Positions 53,229 through 62,967 are shown, counted from the first letter of the stretch. The stretch: 64,000 nt of DNA from Scatolibacter rhodanostii (GCF_900197595.1 NZ_FZLO01000001.1:124001-188000), one strand, 5' to 3'. A program made the numbers and translations. The notes: generated from the letters alone by a model not told the origin.

Positions 53229-56048
53229 TTAACTATTAGTATATTCGTAATGATCGTCTAATAGTTTTTGATTGTCATCTAACTGCGAAAAGCCATCTTT
53301 ATGGTGTTTTTTAAGGATTAACATAGCGCCCAGTAACAAAACAAGAGATACAGCGGCTATGCCAAACAAAAGAGCAGCATTGCTTGCAAATGTTCCTGAT
53401 TTTAACCCAGAACTGATTGCTTCTCGGAACCCATAAATAGAATGCGTCATAGGTAGATATTGGTGAATAATTCTGAAGAACTTATCCGTTAGCGGCATAG
53501 GGAAGGTGCCTCCTGAACCAGCTAGCTGTAATATCAACAACACCATGGCAACGAATCGCCCGGGGTTATCAAACGCCATAGCAAGGAACATGATGATAAA
53601 CATATAGGCATAAGCAGAAGCGAGCCCTACCACAAGATACTCTATGACATTCTGTGGATTTAATCCCAGCATAAGCATAGCACCTGTTTCAATCAGAGCC
53701 ATTGCTGTAGCGGCAATGAAGCCAACAGACACTTTACTTAACCACCACTGAAAAGCTGATTTTTCTTTTATGGAGATTTTTCTGATAGGGTAGATGAAGT
53801 TAAAGACTAAGCATCCTACATAGAGAGCTAGAGATAACACATAGGGAGCAAGTGCGTGGCCATAGTTGGGCACCTCGCTATATTTTTCTTGTGTAACTTC
53901 ATTTGGTTCTGCTATCATTTCAGCAGTCTTATCCGTAGTGTGTACGGTGTTTACTTTTTCGGAGCCTTCATCTAAAGCAGAAGATAATTCTCCGCTTCCA
54001 TTTTTTAAGGTATTTAAACCTGCTAATAAAGTATTTCCGCCATCAGCTAGTTTTCCTGTACCGGTTTTCAACTGTTGAGAAGCTTCTAACAGCTTGTTTT
54101 CTCCGTTCATTAATTCAACATTATTGCTAACCAATTCAGAACTGCCTGCTTTTATTTGCGTAGTTCCATCCATTAATTTTTGTGCGCCATCTTGAAGAGC
54201 CGGTACGTTGGTATTTAAATCGCCAAGTCCTCCCCGCAATGTCTTTGCACCTGTGTTTAAGGTGTCAGAATTACGATTTAAAGTCTGTGCGCCTTTGTTA
54301 ATCTGATCTACACCGTCCGTATACTGATTAAATCCATTGCTCAATTGAGAGAAACCAGTATTTTCGCCATCTTTCAAATTCTTTAGACCTGTCTCTAACT
54401 GCTGTATGCCAGGTATTAGCTGTCCATCTAGTGCGGTTTTCACCGTTACAAGTCCATTGGAAAGCTTGCTGAGGGCTTGTTGTGCGCCGGGAATTGCCAC
54501 AGTTGAGCCTTCAGAAAGCTGTTGTACAGATGCTGAAAGTTTTTTGGCAGAATCTAAGGTGTCTGACAAGGTAGAAAGTGCTGTTGCCAAAGCACGCGTA
54601 TTAGCAGCAATCGTTTTTGTGCTTTCACCAATAGTACCTGCCTGTGAAGCTATGTCAGCGGTACTACCCCCGATATCTTGCAAGTCTGTATTGTTTTCTA
54701 GCGTTGCTTGCAATAATGCAAGCACTTCACTCTTTTGGCCATCGTCAAGCGAGCTGTCTGCCAAACGGGTGGAAACTGTTCCCATCAAGTTGCTTGGCAG
54801 ATTCGTTAAGCTGTTGCTTAGCGTTTGTGCATCTGATCCAATTGCTTGTGTCGCATCACCAATTGTTTGTGCCTGAGAGCCAATTTCAGTTAAGTCTTCG
54901 CCAAGGGCTTGCGAATCAAATGATGTGTCAGTGCCACTGTTTAATGCGGTATTTAGTTGCTGTAAACCGTCATTAATTTGAGTCAGCCCGGCATCAAGCT
55001 GTTTCAATTGCTCTTGACTTCCATCAATTTGGCTGCCTAACTGATTTGACATCTGCGTTAAGCCGGAGGATATCTGAGCAGCACCATTTTGTAAGCGCGT
55101 GGTTCCCTCAGATAAGCTGCCGGAAAGTGTGTCTATTCCAGCGGTTAGAGTGTCTCCATTTTGCGCTAACGTTTCTGTTCCGTTTGCCAGTGTAGAAACT
55201 CCGCCTGTATAAGACTGGATTCCATCTGACAATTTGTCAGAACCATCTTTCAGTTGCCCTACTCCATCAACTAAGGCAGGAACTTTTTCTCCCAATGCAT
55301 TTACACCGGTACTTAAAGTAGTCAGCCCGTCATCAATTTTTACCGTTCCTTGCAAATACTTACCCAAAGCAGAAGTGAACGATTCTTCACCGTCACTAAA
55401 GGTTATAGTGCTTTTTGACAAAACTTCAAGATTTTCTGCCAAGGCTTGCCCACCGTCTGCTAATTTTTGTACACCATCATCCAGTTTGCCCGCACCATCA
55501 GCTGCGTCCGAAAACCCAGTTCTCACTTCTGATAGTTGATCAAAAATTGCTTTGGCATACACTTCTGTTACTTTTTGAGAAACCTGACTTTTAAGTTGGT
55601 TGATAGCCGTTTCGCTAACGACCTCACCCAAATAGTTTAGTCCACCGTTGGTTGCATACTCAATGTTCATTTTTTGGGGATTGTTATCCATGACGGTAGC
55701 GGCATTAGAAGAAAAGTCTTCCGGAAATGTCACTATCATATAATAATCATTGTTTTCTAACCCCTTTTTTGCCTCTTCAGAGGATAAAAAATGCCAGTCT
55801 AAATTATCGTCCTCTTTTAACTGGTCTACTACTTCTTGACCAACGTTTAAAGTCTTTCCGCTATATTCTACACTCTTGTCGTCGTTTACTACGGCTACCG
55901 GTAAATTCCCTGATTTTCCGTATGGGTCCCAAACAGACTTTAGAAAAAACGACGCGTATAAAATAGGAATAAACAAAATAACGATAAAAGAAATCAACAA
56001 TATTTTGTTTTTAAAGACTGCATGCCATTCTTTTTTAATCATTTCCAT
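53229..56048 (-). CDS. YhgE/Pip-type membrane protein with long repeat region
   Basis: ABC-2-like membrane protein of the YhgE/phage infection protein family, 939 residues. One helix at about 12-32 leads into an extracellular region (WDPYGKSGNLPVAVVNDD, residues 40-180), then a very long segment (about 180-720) of short repeats such as KLDDGVQKLADGGQALAEN and QLKDGSDKLSDGIQSY, likely coiled-coil. Five or six helices close the protein (ALAPYVLSLALYVGCLVFNFIYPIRK onward). Phage receptor (Lactococcus Pip) and ESX-related roles are known for relatives; function here is unknown. Its start overlaps the Rrf2 gene by 14 bp, so both share a transcript. Confidence 0.9.
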   Translation of the reverse strand: MEMIKKEWHAVFKNKILLISFIVILFIPILYASFFLKSVWDPYGKSGNLPVAVVNDDKSVEYSGKTLNVGQEVVDQLKEDDNLDWHFLSSEEAKKGLENNDYYMIVTFPEDFSSNAATVMDNNPQKMNIEYATNGGLNYLGEVVSETAINQLKSQVSQKVTEVYAKAIFDQLSEVRTGFSDAADGAGKLDDGVQKLADGGQALAENLEVLSKSTITFSDGEESFTSALGKYLQGTVKIDDGLTTLSTGVNALGEKVPALVDGVGQLKDGSDKLSDGIQSYTGGVSTLANGTETLAQNGDTLTAGIDTLSGSLSEGTTRLQNGAAQISSGLTQMSNQLGSQIDGSQEQLKQLDAGLTQINDGLQQLNTALNSGTDTSFDSQALGEDLTEIGSQAQTIGDATQAIGSDAQTLSNSLTNLPSNLMGTVSTRLADSSLDDGQKSEVLALLQATLENNTDLQDIGGSTADIASQAGTIGESTKTIAANTRALATALSTLSDTLDSAKKLSASVQQLSEGSTVAIPGAQQALSKLSNGLVTVKTALDGQLIPGIQQLETGLKNLKDGENTGFSQLSNGFNQYTDGVDQINKGAQTLNRNSDTLNTGAKTLRGGLGDLNTNVPALQDGAQKLMDGTTQIKAGSSELVSNNVELMNGENKLLEASQQLKTGTGKLADGGNTLLAGLNTLKNGSGELSSALDEGSEKVNTVHTTDKTAEMIAEPNEVTQEKYSEVPNYGHALAPYVLSLALYVGCLVFNFIYPIRKISIKEKSAFQWWLSKVSVGFIAATAMALIETGAMLMLGLNPQNVIEYLVVGLASAYAYMFIIMFLAMAFDNPGRFVAMVLLILQLAGSGGTFPMPLTDKFFRIIHQYLPMTHSIYGFREAISSGLKSGTFASNAALLFGIAAVSLVLLLGAMLILKKHHKDGFSQLDDNQKLLDDHYEYTNS

Positions 56049-56559
56049 GGATTGAATTCATCACCTTTTTTATGAATAACTCTTTCTTTTCTGCTGATTG
56101 ATTCCAATCATAGAGAGATATTTTTTCTTCTCCCACTGCTTCAATCATCAGCTGATGAACTGTTTTTTTCTTTAGGAAATCTCTCCATAATTGATCGGCT
56201 TGCGCAAATGCATTTTTTAAAATTGCAGTACCATGGTCTGTAAAATAAGGAAATTCCTTAAATACTTCAACAATAAGTCCTGTATCAGCAAATGTTTCTG
56301 TCGGTCCTTCAACAGCTTCTACCACCTGCAATAAGTTAATTTGATCCGGACTTGCGGCCAGCGTGAATCCACCGTTATTCCCCGAAACGGAGTCGATTAT
56401 TTTTGACACGACCAGTTTACGCATAATTTTTTTTAAGTAAGTAGGGGAGCATCGCAATCTTTTGTTAATTTCATGTGATGATAACGGGATATTTGGCTCT
56501 TGGGTTGCAAGCAAAATGATAATGCATGCAGCCTGTTCAAATCCTTTTGTAAGCTTCAA
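56035..56559 (-). CDS. Rrf2-family transcriptional regulator
   Basis: Winged-helix regulator of about 174 residues beginning MKLTKGFEQAACIIILLA, the usual Rrf2 start. A GTG at 56568 is inside the AGGAGGTG; the TTG at 56559 lies 8 nt from AGGAGG and gives the family-typical N-terminus. The HTH is INKRLRCSPTYLKKIMRKLVVSKIIDSVSGNNGGF. Cysteines that bind Fe-S in IscR/NsrR are absent, so it is probably a non-cluster member that controls the YhgE-like gene downstream, with which it overlaps. Confidence 0.88.
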   Translation of the reverse strand: MKLTKGFEQAACIIILLATQEPNIPLSSHEINKRLRCSPTYLKKIMRKLVVSKIIDSVSGNNGGFTLAASPDQINLLQVVEAVEGPTETFADTGLIVEVFKEFPYFTDHGTAILKNAFAQADQLWRDFLKKKTVHQLMIEAVGEEKISLYDWNQSAEKKELFIKKVMNSIHGND

Positions 56560-56843
56560 GATGTTCACCTCCTAAATGGATTGTTTCAAAAACAGGTAAA
56601 TAGTAACCCTTTTATAGATAGCTGTTATCTATTATGGATAAGTAACATCCACAATTGATATTATACTATTCTTTTTCTTTTTTGCAAGTAAAACAATCAT
56701 CCTCTTTTTATAAAAAAATAGAAATAATAAACAAAAAACATGAGAACAAAAATGAATGAGAAATAGTAAAATGAATCTAGCGAATGGAAAATGCTTTGAT
56801 ATTCGATATTTCACAGAGATATCTATAAAAACAAATAATTTGA
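56560..56843. other. AT-rich intergenic region upstream of the Rrf2 gene
   Basis: About 280 bp with homopolymer A/T stretches. It must contain the Rrf2 promoter (TATAGATAGCTGTTATCTAT has dyad symmetry that could be an operator, 56615-56634). No gene is supported; the open frame on the minus strand is a low-complexity phenylalanine-rich artefact. Confidence 0.4.
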
Positions 56844-56888
56844 AAAAATGCCAGGAAACCATTTTGAATGGTCACCCTGACATTTTTA
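56844..56888. terminator. Terminator after the MFS transporter gene
   Basis: AAAAATGCCAGG-AAACCATT and AATGGTC-ACCCTGACATTTTT pair with small internal mismatches; T-runs occur at both ends. Confidence 0.72.
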
Positions 56889-56919
56889 GTGGTTCTATTA
56901 ATTTTTGAAAATAGCGATA

Positions 56920-58152
56920 TTATAAGGATGGCTTTTTAATGATTTTACGCATAACAATGGTCAAAGCCAACCCTAGAACTGCGACGATGGTTGCAATCAA
57001 AAAAGGAAGGTGATAGGCTTGAACACCATTTGCGGTATTTACAAAGCGTGCAGCAATCTGGGGTCCCAGAAAAGCACCAATGGAATAGCCAAAAAACATA
57101 ATTCCATAATTGATACCGGAGTGTTTCATACCAAAAGTTTTACTCGTTAAAGGTGGGAATACAACTAGCACACCGCCAAAAGATGCTCCTAAAATAATTA
57201 AGAAGAAAATAAAAATCGGCAATGTATAGGAGAAGCTTAATCCTATTAACGCTATAATGGTTAGAAGAAAAATAATGGCTAAGGTTTCTAACTCACCTAA
57301 TTTATCACATAGTTTACCAATTATTAAGCGACCGCACAAGTTAGATAGCAGATTTACGGCAACAAGATTTGCTGCTGCAATAGGAGTCATCTTTAATTGT
57401 ACTTGGCCGATAGAAGACAAAGAGCCAATCATCATAATACCTGCTGTGCAAGCAATTGAGAAAAGCAAAAGTAATAACCAAAATGTCTTAGTGGACAACA
57501 TTTCTTTCGGGGAATAAGCGACCTGAGCATTTGTCATATTTTGATTTGTTTTTGAGAAACCGTCTGGAACCCAACCGTTTTCAGGGACTTTCATTTTCCA
57601 TCCAACTAACCAGATGATAATGAAGTAAGCAATTCCTAGGTAGGTCAATCCATGAATACCAAATCGATCACACAAAATGGCTCCTGCTTTAGCTGTGATT
57701 AATGGGCCGATAGAGGCAGCACATAATAAAGCACCAGATATAGTTCCGCGTTTTTCAGGATACCATCTTAAGGCCACGTTCAGAGATGGATTGTATAACA
57801 AGCCGTTTCCTGCACCTGCAATTACCCCACAAGTTAAGTATAATAACGGAATACTGGTCACAAAGGCTGTACTGAACCAACCCAGCCCAAAGACCAACCC
57901 TCCAATATACATCAATTTTTTGGGTCCGGATTTATCCACGATGCGACCGGATATAATACCGAATAATGACATGAAAAATTGATAAATCGTTAACGTTAGT
58001 ACAACTTCAGAAGCAGTTCCGCCGGTTGCGTTCTGAAGCGGTATTGAAAATACCGAGAATGCTGCAGATGCAGAGCATACAAAAATCACGAAAAAGGCAG
58101 CCGCAAAAACAATTTTTCTTTTATCCATTCCACTTTTTTCTACATTACCCAT
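56920..58152 (-). CDS. MFS transporter, OFA (oxalate/formate antiporter-like) family
   Basis: Twelve-helix MFS protein of 410 residues. The loop after helix 2 contains GIISGRIVDKSGPKKLMYIGGLVFG, and the second half repeats it (LCGRLIIGKLCDKLGELETL). Residues NPSLNVALRWYPEKRGTISGAL are typical of the OFA group that moves monocarboxylates such as oxalate, formate or lactate. AAGGAGG precedes the ATG. It is divergent from a LysR gene. Substrate is not determined; the SDR and Gfo/Idh genes next to the regulator suggest uptake of a sugar acid or related organic acid. Confidence 0.88.
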   Translation of the reverse strand: MGNVEKSGMDKRKIVFAAAFFVIFVCSASAAFSVFSIPLQNATGGTASEVVLTLTIYQFFMSLFGIISGRIVDKSGPKKLMYIGGLVFGLGWFSTAFVTSIPLLYLTCGVIAGAGNGLLYNPSLNVALRWYPEKRGTISGALLCAASIGPLITAKAGAILCDRFGIHGLTYLGIAYFIIIWLVGWKMKVPENGWVPDGFSKTNQNMTNAQVAYSPKEMLSTKTFWLLLLLFSIACTAGIMMIGSLSSIGQVQLKMTPIAAANLVAVNLLSNLCGRLIIGKLCDKLGELETLAIIFLLTIIALIGLSFSYTLPIFIFFLIILGASFGGVLVVFPPLTSKTFGMKHSGINYGIMFFGYSIGAFLGPQIAARFVNTANGVQAYHLPFLIATIVAVLGLALTIVMRKIIKKPSL

Positions 58153-58207
58153 AATAGCCCTCCTTATATTGTTTATTTTTTCACATACATCATATAAAAT
58201 TTATTTA

Positions 58208-58268
58208 TAAAAAACCAATACTATTTTTGGATAATCTATAGAATTAATCTATATATTTTGTTATACTA
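58208..58268. promoter_or_regulatory. Divergent LysR/MFS control region
   Basis: AATCTATAGAATTAATCTATAT contains the repeat AATCTATA twice, and TATACT follows as a likely -10 for the LysR gene. LysR-type regulators typically bind such sites next to their own gene. Confidence 0.4.
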
Positions 58269-58304
58269 AGTAGTGAAAAGACAAAAAACGGGGGAAAGCT
58301 TACT

Positions 58305-59183
58305 ATGAATTTAAACCATCTTCTTTATTTTAGCATTCTTGCAGAGACTGAAAATTACACCGAAGCGGCTCATCAATTAATGATTAGTCAGCCTTCTTTA
58401 AGTTATGCCATAAAAAAGCTAGAGTCTGATTTAGAAGTTCCTTTGTTTGAAAAAAAGGGACGCAACGTTTCCTTGACTCTTTATGGCAAGCAATTAGCAC
58501 AAACAACTGAAATAGCATTAGGTACGCTTACACAGACAATAGAGAGTATTCGAAAGCAGTACAAAAATGAAAATGATCCCGTTCATGTGGGCATTGTTCC
58601 AACGTTAGCAAGTAATTTCTTACCTCAAATTCTTTATAAGGAAAGAAACGATCAATTAGCATTGGATAATATCCAGATTTTTCATGGGCATACTCCGGAT
58701 ATTCTAAAAAAGTTGAAACAAGGCATCTATGATATCGGGTTATGCGCCAAGCAAGAAGAAGCAAGTCTGACTTTTATTCCAATAAAGAAGCAGCCCTTCA
58801 TTCTGCTTATCAATAAAACTCTTTATGAGAAGTATCCGAATATACAAGAAAACTGGTTTGAAATGCCTTTGGTCACATACCGTCAAAATCTTCCCGTCGG
58901 AAAAAGTGCGCGCGAGTTAATTGAAACCTACACCAAGCAGCCGACTATTGTGGAGGAATTTGATGATGAAACCACTATTGGCGGTTTTGTATCTGTTAAT
59001 CTAAGTGTTGCGGTTGTTGCCAAAACTTCTTTGTTAAAGCAATTTGACTTACCTTTTATCCCACTAGATGAGGAAAAAATATTTCATACGGTTTATCTTA
59101 CTTATTTGACTAAAAATAAAGATTCAAAAAAAATCAAAGCTTTTTGTAAGTTGGTAAAACCATATGGGGATTTTAACCAGTAA
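58305..59183 (+). CDS. LysR-family transcriptional regulator
   Basis: LTTR of 292 residues with HTH EAAHQLMISQPSLSYAIKKLESDL (residues 20-43) and an effector domain from about 90 (VHVGIVPTLASNFLPQIL). GGGGAAAG precedes the ATG. It lies between the divergent MFS gene and the co-directional SDR/Gfo genes, so it probably controls one or both units. The inducer is unknown. Confidence 0.9.
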   Translation: MNLNHLLYFSILAETENYTEAAHQLMISQPSLSYAIKKLESDLEVPLFEKKGRNVSLTLYGKQLAQTTEIALGTLTQTIESIRKQYKNENDPVHVGIVPTLASNFLPQILYKERNDQLALDNIQIFHGHTPDILKKLKQGIYDIGLCAKQEEASLTFIPIKKQPFILLINKTLYEKYPNIQENWFEMPLVTYRQNLPVGKSARELIETYTKQPTIVEEFDDETTIGGFVSVNLSVAVVAKTSLLKQFDLPFIPLDEEKIFHTVYLTYLTKNKDSKKIKAFCKLVKPYGDFNQ

Positions 59184-59190
59184 CCAATCA

Positions 59191-59232
59191 TGTTCTATAA
59201 GTTATCAGTAGAAGCTTTCAACTTATAGAACA
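59191..59232 (+). terminator. Perfect inverted repeat after the LysR gene
   Basis: TGTTCTATAAGTT and AACTTATAGAACA form a 13-bp perfect stem with a 16-nt loop. No T-run follows, so it may be a weak terminator or an operator for the downstream SDR gene. Confidence 0.4.
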
Positions 59233-59350
59233 TATCTATGTATAAGTGAAAAATAATATTGGACGATGTGTGAAATGTTTATTAAACTGTTTTATATAGA
59301 TCGTTTAATAAATAACAATTTTTTGGTTATTCATAGAGAGGAATACTAAT

Positions 59351-60181
59351 ATGATAGCAGAAGATTCATGGTTAGACCTAAAAGGGAAAGTTGCCGTTGT
59401 CACAGGCGCTGTTGGCGGCATGGGACAGAAAATTACGGAAGAACTTGCAAAGCAAGGTGTAAATGTCGCGTTGGTTGACATTCAAATGGATAGAACGGAG
59501 TCTTATGCGAAAGAAATAAGCGAGAAATATCCGGTTGAAACAATAGCTGTTTCTTGTGATACTGCAAACGAAGACAATGTAAAATCGGCAGTACAGACTG
59601 TTGTTGACAAGTTTGACAGAGTGGATATTCTGATAAACACAGCGGCAATTCTTCGCTCTTCACTGTTTGAAGATTTGTCTCTTGCCGATTGGAAAAAGAC
59701 ACTAGATATAAATTTGACAGGCTATTTCCTGATGTCTCAGCATTTTGGCCGTGTGATGATTAAACAAGGCAAAGGAACACTCATTCATATTTCAACAATG
59801 CTATCTAAATTTCCTGAGACCTATAGTGGTGCTTATAGTGTCTCTAAGGCCGGCGTGAATATGTTATCAAAGCAAATGGCAGCAGAATGGGGACAATATG
59901 GTATTCGCAGTAATTGTATTCTTCCCTCTTTGGTTCAAACTCCATTATCCAAAGATTTTTATGCTGACCCAGAAGTCTTAAAAGAAAGAGAAAGAGTTAC
60001 TGCAAGTAAGCGTATTGGTACGCTGGATGATATTGCAAATGCGGTTCTTTACCTAGCGAGTGACCGCTCAGAATACACGAATGGCGGGGAACTGACGGTA
60101 GAGGGTGGCTTAGGCATTATGATGGGAGATCAGATTGCAAAACCCGGTGGCCGCAGAGAATATGCCCTCAAACATAAATAA
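59351..60181 (+). CDS. Short-chain dehydrogenase/reductase
   Basis: Classical SDR of 276 residues: NAD(P)-binding VVTGAVGGMGQKITEELA, NTAAIL, catalytic Ser in HISTM, and YSVSK active site (AYSVSKAGVNMLSKQMAAEW). The C-terminal extension AKPGGRREYALKHK is a little longer than usual. AGAGAGG precedes the ATG. Paired with a Gfo/Idh/MocA enzyme 35 bp downstream, it suggests stepwise oxidation/reduction of a sugar, sugar acid or cyclitol; the exact substrate cannot be read. Confidence 0.9.
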   Translation: MIAEDSWLDLKGKVAVVTGAVGGMGQKITEELAKQGVNVALVDIQMDRTESYAKEISEKYPVETIAVSCDTANEDNVKSAVQTVVDKFDRVDILINTAAILRSSLFEDLSLADWKKTLDINLTGYFLMSQHFGRVMIKQGKGTLIHISTMLSKFPETYSGAYSVSKAGVNMLSKQMAAEWGQYGIRSNCILPSLVQTPLSKDFYADPEVLKERERVTASKRIGTLDDIANAVLYLASDRSEYTNGGELTVEGGLGIMMGDQIAKPGGRREYALKHK

Positions 60182-60216
60182 AGAGCGTTGATTTTAATAG
60201 AAAGAAGGATAAATAC

Positions 60217-61257
60217 ATGACGGATAAGGCAGTTAAATTAGCAGTAATCGGTGCGGGTGCAATGGGACAGAATCACATTCGTTTTATTCAAGAAGAAATT
60301 GGATCAGAACTAGCTGCGATTGCTGATGCCTATGAAGGCGCAAAAGCAATTGCCGATAAAGCAGGCGTTCCTTTTTATCAAGACCCAACAAAAATGATGG
60401 ATGAAGTGGAACTGGATGGTATCATCGTTGTTACACCCAATCACTTACATCTTCCAATAGCTCGTGAGGCTATTAAAAGAGGTATTCCTGTATTGGTTGA
60501 AAAACCAATTTCTGATGATTTAGAAGACGCTAAAAAATTTGCTGAGGAATGCAAAGAAGCGAAGGTTCCCGTGTTGGTTGGACAACATCGTCGTTACAAT
60601 CCTTTTGTCAATGCAGCGAAACAGACGATTGACAGTGGCGAATTAGGTAAATTAACAGTGGCTTCTTTCCACTACATGATTTACAAAGAAGATGCCTATT
60701 TTGATGTAGAGTGGCGCAGAAAAAAAGGCGCTGGCCCAATTCTTGTAAATCTTGTACATGATGTTGATTTACTGCGCTATCTAATCGGTGAAGTAGATGC
60801 TGTACAAGCATTAAGTTCCTCTGCAGCACGTGGCTTTGAAACAGAAGATTCAGCAGTAGTGAATGTTCATTTTAAATCGGGTGCTTTAGCTTCCATGACA
60901 CTTTCAGATACTACAGCCTCTCCTTGGAATTGGGAAGCTACTGCCCGTGAAGATGCACAATATCGTCCGTTTGATGCAGATGCTTATTTTATTGGCGGTA
61001 CAAGAGGTTCACTATCCTTACCTCGTCTCCAGCATTTCTCTTATGACGGAGAGCCTTCATGGCATAAACCTTTGCAAATGGATATTAAACCAGTAGACCC
61101 ACAATTACCACATAAAATGCAGCTCAAACATTTTATTCAAGTCATCCTTAAAAAAGAAGAACCGATTGTGACACCAGAAGATAATGTGAAAACATTAGAA
61201 ACCTTGATGGCTATTAAACTAGCTTCAGAAACAGGAGAACTAGTCTCTTTGGGCTAG
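60217..61257 (+). CDS. Gfo/Idh/MocA-family oxidoreductase
   Basis: NAD(P)-dependent sugar/cyclitol dehydrogenase, 346 residues. Rossmann motif VIGAGAMGQNHIRF and the EKPIS motif (VLVEKPISDDLEDA) are present, and the GGGxxxDxxxH-like catalytic region reads GPILVNLVHDVDLLRYLIGEV. AGAAGGA precedes the ATG. It follows the SDR gene in an apparent operon under the LysR regulator. Confidence 0.92.
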   Translation: MTDKAVKLAVIGAGAMGQNHIRFIQEEIGSELAAIADAYEGAKAIADKAGVPFYQDPTKMMDEVELDGIIVVTPNHLHLPIAREAIKRGIPVLVEKPISDDLEDAKKFAEECKEAKVPVLVGQHRRYNPFVNAAKQTIDSGELGKLTVASFHYMIYKEDAYFDVEWRRKKGAGPILVNLVHDVDLLRYLIGEVDAVQALSSSAARGFETEDSAVVNVHFKSGALASMTLSDTTASPWNWEATAREDAQYRPFDADAYFIGGTRGSLSLPRLQHFSYDGEPSWHKPLQMDIKPVDPQLPHKMQLKHFIQVILKKEEPIVTPEDNVKTLETLMAIKLASETGELVSLG

Positions 61258-61289
61258 TAATGTGACGGTTGTCAGAGCATAAATCAATA

Positions 61290-61332
61290 AAAAGTCCAGA
61301 AAGGTAGGTAATCTACTTTTCTGGATTTTTTT
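61290..61332. terminator. Terminator after the Gfo/Idh/MocA gene
   Basis: TCCAGAAAGGTAG and CTACTTTTCTGGA pair over 13 bp, with T-run after. The remaining 240 bp to the histidine kinase gene hold nothing I can identify. Confidence 0.8.
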
Positions 61333-61572
61333 GTTTCGTTCTCCATTTTGACTTAGTGCATAGTCAGTGATATGGCTTACAGAACCATTAGTATTATTTA
61401 GAGTAATGCAAATAGAAGTTGCCTGATTACGAGGCAAGAAAAAAATTGGATATTGCTCATTACAACATGGGGAAGAGAACTTAGACTTCAAATATGTTTT
61501 TGAATGGTGTAATAGAACAAATTGTGTGTGAGGAAGATTGGTTTTCCACAAATACATTTTAGTTTTTATTCA

Positions 61573-62967
61573 TTATACCGGAAGGCCGATGACAACTTTT
61601 GCTCCACCTGCAGCAGATACGTTGCCAAGAGAAAGTACGCCACCATGCTGCTTCACAATAGAATCTGCAATAAACAACCCCATACCATAATGAAACTTCG
61701 AATTCCTACTAGAATCTGCCTGATAAAATTGATTTCTCGCCTTCTTCAAATCCATTGGAGAAAACCCTTTTCCGGTATCAGAAATTTGAAAGTGAATTGT
61801 CTTTTTGTCATAAAATGTTGAGAATATAATTTTGCCCTGCTCGGGGCAATAATCAACCGCATTGGAAACGATATTGAGAATAGCCCTGGACATTTGAGAA
61901 ATATCTAAGCAAAGAGTATCTGGCAAGTCAGTTTCATTTGTTTCTAAATGAATATGTTTGACAGAGAGCAGGGCGTGAATCTGCGTATATAAACTGTTCA
62001 GAAAAGCTTTTGTTGCAATAGATTTTAGTCTTAGTGGAAATCCACCCTCTACTTTTGAAAGGTCAATTAACATTTGAATATACTGCTCTATCTGGTCTGT
62101 GTTTTTTCGAATGTAAAGGGTACATTCTTTTTGTTCTTCTGTTTGTTCTGTGTCGTCAAGCATTTCGGCATTGCCACGAATGACAGTAAGAGGAGTCTTT
62201 AAATCGTGAGCCAAAAAGGACATTTGTGTTTTTCGAGATTGTTCGATTTCCCATTGTGTTTCCAAAGAACGTTTCAAATCTACCTTCAGGCTATTGAGTG
62301 ATTTCAGAGCGGAATCGATTTCTTCGATGCCACTGTATTGAATCTCAAAATTAAGGTCTTTTGCGCGTATTTTTTCTGTAGCATTTCTTAGAGGAAGCAG
62401 TTTGAGGCTGATTTTTTTTCCATAGAATCTAGAAAGCAAGAAAATTTCGAATATAAATGCGACTGCAATCGTCCAAGCTGCTGTGATTTCCGGAGCAGGA
62501 AGGTGTTCGCGTAACAGCATGGGAGAAAACTGGGTTAGGGAAGAATACTCAAGAATACACCACTCTCCTGTTCGTTCAATGGGAAAGTAACAGGAAAATT
62601 CTAAACTTATAGGAAAAGGATTTGTAGCTTCTTTTGAAAAGAAGCGTCCTTCTTTTATGCTATTCCATGCTTCATCGGTCTGTATTTCTGTTAAATTACC
62701 TGAAATGAAGTTGCCATTATAGTCTACAACAGCGTATTTGCATAGGTTTGGAATTAAGTCAGGTGTTACGCTTTCAGCTGATGCTATTATATCTTTTCGA
62801 CTTTCGATACTGCTTTCAACATCACTGACGGAAATAGTAAAGCCTGTTTTTAGTGATATAAAGAATAACGCAGTCACAGTCATAATAATTATCAAAAATC
62901 CAGCCAAAAGAGCAAATAAGTATTGGACAAAGAAAATACGGAGTTTTTTATTTTTGTTTAATCCCAT
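61573..62967 (-). CDS. Sensor histidine kinase, NisK/SpaK-like
   Basis: Membrane histidine kinase of 464 residues. TM1 at about 10-35, extracellular sensor to about 165, TM2 (ITAAWTIAVAFIFEIFLLS), HAMP-like linker, H-box SFLAHDLKTPLTVIRGNAEML with His254, N-box NIVSNAVDYCPEQG and G-boxes DTGKGFSPMDL, GMGLFIADSIVKQHGG. The frame begins at a TTG, but the ATG at 62967, after GGGGG, is the better start and overlaps the regulator gene's end. The HDxKTPLT box and order resemble lantibiotic sensors. The signal is unknown. Confidence 0.9.
   Translation of the reverse strand: MGLNKNKKLRIFFVQYLFALLAGFLIIIMTVTALFFISLKTGFTISVSDVESSIESRKDIIASAESVTPDLIPNLCKYAVVDYNGNFISGNLTEIQTDEAWNSIKEGRFFSKEATNPFPISLEFSCYFPIERTGEWCILEYSSLTQFSPMLLREHLPAPEITAAWTIAVAFIFEIFLLSRFYGKKISLKLLPLRNATEKIRAKDLNFEIQYSGIEEIDSALKSLNSLKVDLKRSLETQWEIEQSRKTQMSFLAHDLKTPLTVIRGNAEMLDDTEQTEEQKECTLYIRKNTDQIEQYIQMLIDLSKVEGGFPLRLKSIATKAFLNSLYTQIHALLSVKHIHLETNETDLPDTLCLDISQMSRAILNIVSNAVDYCPEQGKIIFSTFYDKKTIHFQISDTGKGFSPMDLKKARNQFYQADSSRNSKFHYGMGLFIADSIVKQHGGVLSLGNVSAAGGAKVVIGLPV

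Noticed and set aside
54406-54876. 156-codon open frame antisense to the YhgE-like gene
   Set aside because: It mirrors the repeat region of the real gene; the composition (Ser/Ala/Cys-rich) is typical for a shadow frame.
56632-56862. 76-codon Phe/Leu-rich open frame
   Set aside because: Homopolymeric intergenic DNA with no ribosome site; overlaps a terminator.
61240-61557. 105-codon frame on the minus strand between two genes
   Set aside because: It runs across the terminator of the Gfo/Idh gene and has no ribosome site or recognisable motif.
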